Assembly (NCBI RefSeq): GCF_001590925.1
Contig: NZ_BCTU01000022.1
Location: 1 to 64,000, forward strand
Direction of reading: 5' to 3'
Source: Serratia plymuthica NBRC 102599
GTDB taxonomy: Bacteria > Pseudomonadota > Gammaproteobacteria > Enterobacterales > Enterobacteriaceae
Length of the DNA stretch: 64,000 nt
The translations under genes and the position numbers were made by a program. The notes beneath the pieces are model-generated. The model saw nothing but the letters and a program-made list of their open reading frames with translations, was not told the DNA's origin and searched no databases. This document shows positions 60,357 through 64,000 of this stretch, piece by piece. The first letter of the stretch is position 1. Each line of letters starts with the position of its first letter.

Positions 60357-61162
60357 TGGAACGTTATCAGCAACTGTTCAAACGTCTGGAAAGCAACAAG
60401 GAAGGCGCCTTCGTCCCGTTTGTCACCCTGGGCGATCCGAACCCGGCATTGTCGCTGCAGATTATCGATACTCTGGTTGAAGCCGGGGCAGATGCGCTGG
60501 AGCTGGGCATCCCGTTCTCCGATCCGCTGGCCGACGGCCCGACTATCCAGAGCGCTGCGCTGCGTGCCTTCGCCTCCGGCGTGACGCCGACCCAGTGTTT
60601 TGAAATGCTGGCCACCATTCGTCAGAAGCACCCGACCATTCCTATCGGCCTGCTGATGTACGCCAACCTGGTGTTTCATAAAGGCATCGATGCCTTTTAC
60701 CAGCGTTGCGCCGAAGTCGGCGTGGATTCGGTGCTGATTGCCGATGTGCCATTTGAAGAGTCTGCGCCCTTCCGTGCCGCCGCTACCCGCCACGGCATCG
60801 CGCCTATCTTTATCTGCCCGCCAAACGCAGACGACGATTTGCTGCGTGAAATCTCTTCGCACGGACGGGGTTATACTTACCTGCTGTCCCGCGCAGGCGT
60901 TACCGGCACCGAAAGCCGCGCTCAATTGCCACTGCATCATCTGGTGAACAAACTGCGCGAATACCATGCCGCGCCACCGCTGCAGGGGTTCGGCATTTCC
61001 GAGCCTGCGCAGGTGCATGATGCGCTGCAGGCCGGTGCCGCCGGTGCGATCTCCGGTTCGGCGATCGTCAAAATTATCGAGCAAAATCAGGCGCAGCCGG
61101 CAGAAATGCTGACTCGGCTGGCGAACTTTGTTCGCGAAATGAAAGCCGCGACCCGAAGCTGA
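60356..61162 (+). CDS. trpA: Tryptophan synthase alpha chain
   Basis: A 268-aa TIM-barrel enzyme that splits indole-3-glycerol phosphate. The catalytic Glu is in [16 protein letters not shown] and the Asp in [10 protein letters not shown]. Start overlaps the trpB stop (TGATG), coupling the two subunits. Confidence 0.99.
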   Translation: MERYQQLFKRLESNKEGAFVPFVTLGDPNPALSLQIIDTLVEAGADALELGIPFSDPLADGPTIQSAALRAFASGVTPTQCFEMLATIRQKHPTIPIGLLMYANLVFHKGIDAFYQRCAEVGVDSVLIADVPFEESAPFRAAATRHGIAPIFICPPNADDDLLREISSHGRGYTYLLSRAGVTGTESRAQLPLHHLVNKLREYHAAPPLQGFGISEPAQVHDALQAGAAGAISGSAIVKIIEQNQAQPAEMLTRLANFVREMKAATRS

Positions 61163-61172
61163 TCCTCCCTGA

Positions 61173-61199
61173 GGCGGGCGTGATGGATCCGCGCCCGCC
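61173..61199 (+). terminator. Hairpin at the end of the trp operon
   Basis: GGCGGGCG/CGCCCGCC (61173-61180 with 61192-61199), 10 nt past trpA. No strong T run follows directly, which resembles the weak trp t site that relies on a later Rho-dependent one in E. coli. Confidence 0.65.
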
Positions 61200-61383
61200 G
61201 ATAACATCTTGTTTCCTCTCAGTGTTGTTCGATTTTTTTACATCTAAAATTTGAACAAACTCGCTTATTGACTCACACTTGAAAGTGCCCGTTGCAGATT
61301 TCTGCATTTTGCGGAAATACTGAGCGTTTTCAGGTAATAACCTGAATGTAGTTTCAACAATAACATTGCATGGAGAGTAATTT

Positions 61384-61698
61384 ATGAAGCTATTTAAAAC
61401 CCTTTCGGCCTTATGCATGGCAGCCGTTGTGGCATTCGCAGTAAGCGCCTGCGCGCCGACAGCGAAATCCGAGGGGACTGGCGGTTATATTGACGATACG
61501 GTGATTACCACCAAAGTGAAATCAGCACTGCTGGCAGATAAAAACATCAAGTCGAGAGAAATCAGCGTAGAGACCTTTAAAGGCCGGGTGCAATTGAGCG
61601 GCTTTGTCACCTCCAGCGAAGATGCCAACCGTGCGGTGCAGACCACACGCGGCGTGGCGGGTGTTAAATCCGTTGAGAACGTCATGCAACTCAAATAA
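61384..61698 (+). CDS. BON-domain lipoprotein
   Basis: A 104-aa lipoprotein with signal peptide and lipobox-like VSAC (Cys at about 23), followed by one BON domain (about 38-104; KVKSALLADKNIKSREISVETFKGRVQLSGFV). BON domains bind phospholipid surfaces; relatives include OsmY and DolP. A GGAGAG site precedes the start. It probably responds to envelope or osmotic stress; no specific role is visible. Confidence 0.85.
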   Translation: MKLFKTLSALCMAAVVAFAVSACAPTAKSEGTGGYIDDTVITTKVKSALLADKNIKSREISVETFKGRVQLSGFVTSSEDANRAVQTTRGVAGVKSVENVMQLK

Positions 61699-61739
61699 CG
61701 ATCGCAGGGAGGCATTGCGCCTCCCTGTCTCGGTCATCC

Positions 61740-62384
61740 TCAGAAGCGATAACCTGCCCCGAACATAAACACCCAAGGATCCAACCGCGTATCAATACTG
61801 TGATGGTTGCCGTTGGCGTCATCAAAGCGGGTTTTGGTCTCGATATTCATCCACCACACCGACATATTCAACATCCAGTGTTCATCCAGGTTGTAATCCA
61901 GGCCCGCCTGCGCAGCGACACCCCAGGAGTCTTTCAGGCTCAGATTACTCAGCCCGGCTCCTTTGCCATTGTCATTGAATTTTTCATCAAAGAAGGTGGT
62001 GTAGTTCACGCCAAGCCCCAGATACGGACGCAGTTTGTCCTGCTTGTCGCCAAAGTAATATTGCGCCATCAGACTCGGCGGCAGATCGCGCACCGTGGCG
62101 ATGTTACCGTTCACTGCCGCGCCGTTCAACGCCACCTTATGGCGGAACGGCGTCGCAGCCAGCAGTTCCACGCCAATATTGTCCGTTACCATATAGCCGA
62201 AGGTCAGGCCGAGCTGGGTATTATTATCGGCATTGAAGGATCCCTGCCCCAGTACGTCGTCCGATCCTGCATTGGGCCGAACCGTCGCCGCCCCCGCGCG
62301 GAAAAGAAAATCACCCGCCTGATGCGCGCTTGCCAACATTGGAGCCATCATAGCCGCCAATACCACCAGAGTTGTCTTTTTCAT
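61740..62384 (-). CDS. ompW: Outer-membrane protein OmpW
   Basis: A 214-aa eight-stranded beta-barrel with signal peptide (1-20, ASA-H), FLFRAGAATVRPN, GYMVTDNIGVELLAATPF and terminal GYRF. It is thought to be a channel for small hydrophobic molecules and a colicin S4 receptor. ATG 62384 begins the signal peptide MKKTTLVVL; an in-frame ATG 12 nt upstream is less likely. Confidence 0.96.
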   Translation of the reverse strand: MKKTTLVVLAAMMAPMLASAHQAGDFLFRAGAATVRPNAGSDDVLGQGSFNADNNTQLGLTFGYMVTDNIGVELLAATPFRHKVALNGAAVNGNIATVRDLPPSLMAQYYFGDKQDKLRPYLGLGVNYTTFFDEKFNDNGKGAGLSNLSLKDSWGVAAQAGLDYNLDEHWMLNMSVWWMNIETKTRFDDANGNHHSIDTRLDPWVFMFGAGYRF

Positions 62385-62666
62385 TATCCATTCCATTTGT
62401 GTGGTTACTAGTCGGAAGGGAATATACCTACTTACGGGTATTTATGATCCCATCGGGATCACATCTTATGTGTAAATTTTTTTATTCCTACTAAAAACAA
62501 GGTTACCTAAGGGACTAATAAATCGAGAATTGATCTGAATCAAAAAATGCATTTTGTTGCAAAACATCTGCATGTTCAAACTTCAGTTGCTAAAAAAACA
62601 GCCACTGAGTAAGTTCATTATCCGTGTTGGTTTTGGTGAGTGCCGTCAGGAGTCGGCGCGATCAAG

Positions 62667-63107
62667 ATGAGCGAAATTCATAATCCCTGTGTCAGTTGCG
62701 GCGCATGCTGCGGCTATTTTCGAGTGTCATTCTATTGGGCCGAAGCGGAAGATGGCGGCGGCGTGGTTCCTATCTCTCTTACCGAGCCCTTAACTCCCTT
62801 TTTGCGCTGTATGCAGGGGACCAACAGCAAGTCCCCGCGCTGTACCGCTCTCGAGGGCGAAATCGGCAAGGCCGTGTCCTGCTCCATTTATCTCAATCGC
62901 CCCAGCCCTTGTCGCGAATTCGATCAGTCCGGAGAAAACGGCCTGCGCAACGAAGCCTGCGATCGCGCTCGCGAGCGTTATGGTCTGCCGCCGCTGCCGG
63001 TTCCTTTACCCTTGTCGCTGCCAATAACGGTGATTGCCGAAGAAATAGCCGCAATGCAACTCGCGGGGTGCCACAGCGACGCGGAACAAGGTACAATCGC
63101 CCACTGA
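62667..63107 (+). CDS. YkgJ-family cysteine-cluster protein
   Basis: A 146-aa protein with the zinc- or iron-chelating Cys cluster pattern: [17 protein letters not shown] at the N-terminus and C-x7-SPC-REF in the middle. ATG 62667 starts [12 protein letters not shown]; a GTG at 62640 would add nine residues. The family has no firm function. It lies between ompW and yciC, an interval where E. coli has no such gene as I recall. Confidence 0.82.
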   Translation: MSEIHNPCVSCGACCGYFRVSFYWAEAEDGGGVVPISLTEPLTPFLRCMQGTNSKSPRCTALEGEIGKAVSCSIYLNRPSPCREFDQSGENGLRNEACDRARERYGLPPLPVPLPLSLPITVIAEEIAAMQLAGCHSDAEQGTIAH

Positions 63108-63113
63108 TTTTGC

Positions 63114-63176
63114 TATATACCTATGAATTTCAAGTTGCGGCCAACCATGGCGCAACTTGAAAGGCGATGGATATAT
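63114..63176. repeat. Dispersed palindromic repeat, copy 2
   Basis: TTCAAGTTGCG pairs with CGCAACTTGAA (11 bp) and the ends are TATATACC and GGATATA. It shares its core and ends with copy 1 at 35817-35873. It lies 7 nt past the YkgJ-like stop and 29 nt before yciC, so it may shape mRNA ends. Confidence 0.7.
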
Positions 63177-63204
63177 CTTTGTTTCTCGACGCCAAGGAGT
63201 CTGC

Positions 63205-63957
63205 ATGCCTATCACGGCCAACACGTTGTACCGTGACAGTTTTAACTTTTTCCGTAATCAACTGACCAGCATTCTGATGCTGGCGCTGTTGACCGCGTTC
63301 ATTTCTGTGCTGCTCAATCAGGTTTTTAGCCCTGACGTCGAGCAGTTGAAGATCTTGTCTGCAACGGAAGGTGATTTTACGGCATCCGCCGGAATGGGGA
63401 TCCAGGAAATCATTCAGCAAATGACGCCCGAGCAGCAGATGGTGTTATTGAAGGTGTCAGCCGCTGCCACTTTCTCCGCTTTGGTGGGCAACGTGTTGTT
63501 GGTTGGCGGGATGCTGACGCTGATTAGCCTGGTTTCCCAGGGGCAACGCATCAGCGCGCTGCGCGCTATTGGCGCTTCTGCGCCGGAATTGCCGCGTTTG
63601 CTGTTGCTGCTGTTTATCTGCACTCTGCTGATTCAGCTAGGCTTGACGCTGTTCGTCGTGCCGGGCGTAATTATGGCGATTGCCTTCTCGCTGGCGCCGG
63701 TGATCACCACCGCGGACAAAAAAGGCGTGTTCGCGTCGATCAAGTTGAGCTGCAAACTGGCCTTCGCCAATGCACGCGTGATTGTGCCGGCCATGATGCT
63801 GTGGTTGGCCGCCAAGCTGCTGGTGTTGTTTATGGTGAGCCACCTTTCGGTACTGACCCCGAATGTCGCCAGCGTAGTGCTTACCGCGCTGAGCAACCTG
63901 GTTTCCGCCCTGTTGCTGATTTACCTGTTCCGTCTGTATATGCTGCTGCGCAGTTGA
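63205..63957 (+). CDS. yciC: YciC, UPF0259 inner-membrane protein
   Basis: A 250-aa polytopic membrane protein with about six transmembrane segments, homologous along its length to E. coli YciC (247), for example [20 protein letters not shown] and [17 protein letters not shown] 63205 has AAGGAG upstream. Recent work links the family to envelope homeostasis, but the activity is not defined. Confidence 0.95.
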   Translation: MPITANTLYRDSFNFFRNQLTSILMLALLTAFISVLLNQVFSPDVEQLKILSATEGDFTASAGMGIQEIIQQMTPEQQMVLLKVSAAATFSALVGNVLLVGGMLTLISLVSQGQRISALRAIGASAPELPRLLLLLFICTLLIQLGLTLFVVPGVIMAIAFSLAPVITTADKKGVFASIKLSCKLAFANARVIVPAMMLWLAAKLLVLFMVSHLSVLTPNVASVVLTALSNLVSALLLIYLFRLYMLLRS

Positions 63958-63974
63958 TCTGCCTGCAGTAACTA

Positions 63975-64000
63975 AAAGGGCACGCCTCGGCGTGCCCTTT
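63975..64000 (+). terminator. yciC terminator
   Basis: An 11-bp stem AAAGGGCACGC/GCGTGCCCTTT with a CTCG loop; the window ends in the T run. Confidence 0.85.

Noticed and set aside
62696-63160. 154-aa ORF overlapping the YkgJ-like gene in another frame
   Set aside because: The overlapped frame has the conserved Cys cluster; this one has no domain and runs into the palindromic repeat.

Overview
This 64 kb window is chromosome of an enterobacterium that looks like Serratia. Most of the gene order matches the tyrR-to-ompW part of the Escherichia coli chromosome: tyrR-ycjFX, pspDCBA/pspF, sapABCDF, rnb-yciT-osmB-yciH-pyrF-lapBA-pgpB-ribA-acnA-cysB-topA-yciN-sohB-yciK-btuR-rluB-yciO-rnm-trpLEGDCBA-ompW-yciC. 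A separate trpG and trpD (fused in E. coli) beside a fused trpCF, and high GC, point to Serratia. The genus is an inference from gene content and recalled protein sequences; no search was run. I see no tRNA, rRNA, CRISPR array, integrase or transposase.

Layout. 1-4.4 kb: tyrR and ycjXF. 4.7-6.5 kb: an AT-rich orphan gene for a phage-tailspike-like beta-helix protein. 6.5-9.4 kb: the phage shock genes. 9.4-12.4 kb: a RyhB small RNA gene with a Fur box, followed upstream by a zinc-starvation operon (folE2, gamma-carbonic-anhydrase-like gene, COG0523 GTPase) behind a Zur-like palindrome. 12.5-17.8 kb: sapABCDF. 17.8-24.4 kb: a hairpin-rich insert inside a duplicated terminator stem, two cysteine-containing small ORFs ahead of a two-domain CMD/AhpD-like gene, a LysR regulator, dacD and ydeP. 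24.5-40.5 kb: rnb, a CstA-type transporter, fsa, yciT, a lone araD, osmB, pyrF-yciH, two small genes placed between pyrF and lapB, lapAB, pgpB, ribA, acnA. 40.8-42.5 kb: a second orphan tailspike-like gene between acnA and cysB. 42.7-51 kb: cysB, topA, yciN, sohB, yciK-btuR, rluB. 51.2-52.6 kb: an islet with a HOD-like ring-cleaving dioxygenase homologue and a Rap1a/Tai-type T6SS immunity protein. 52.7-64 kb: yciO, rnm, the trp operon with leader and attenuator, a BON lipoprotein, ompW, a Cys-cluster protein and yciC.

How it fits together. The backbone covers aromatic amino acid control and synthesis, envelope stress (psp, lapAB, pgpB, sap) and core enzymes. The accessory genes sit singly or in pairs at junctions between conserved genes. 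The most interesting are two related phage-free tailspike-like proteins at separate sites, a RyhB gene lying in the downstream region of a zinc-limitation operon, a dioxygenase homologue that has lost the nucleophile-elbow serine but keeps the His/Asp pair, an orphan immunity protein, and a possible cysteine-sensing leader before the CMD gene.
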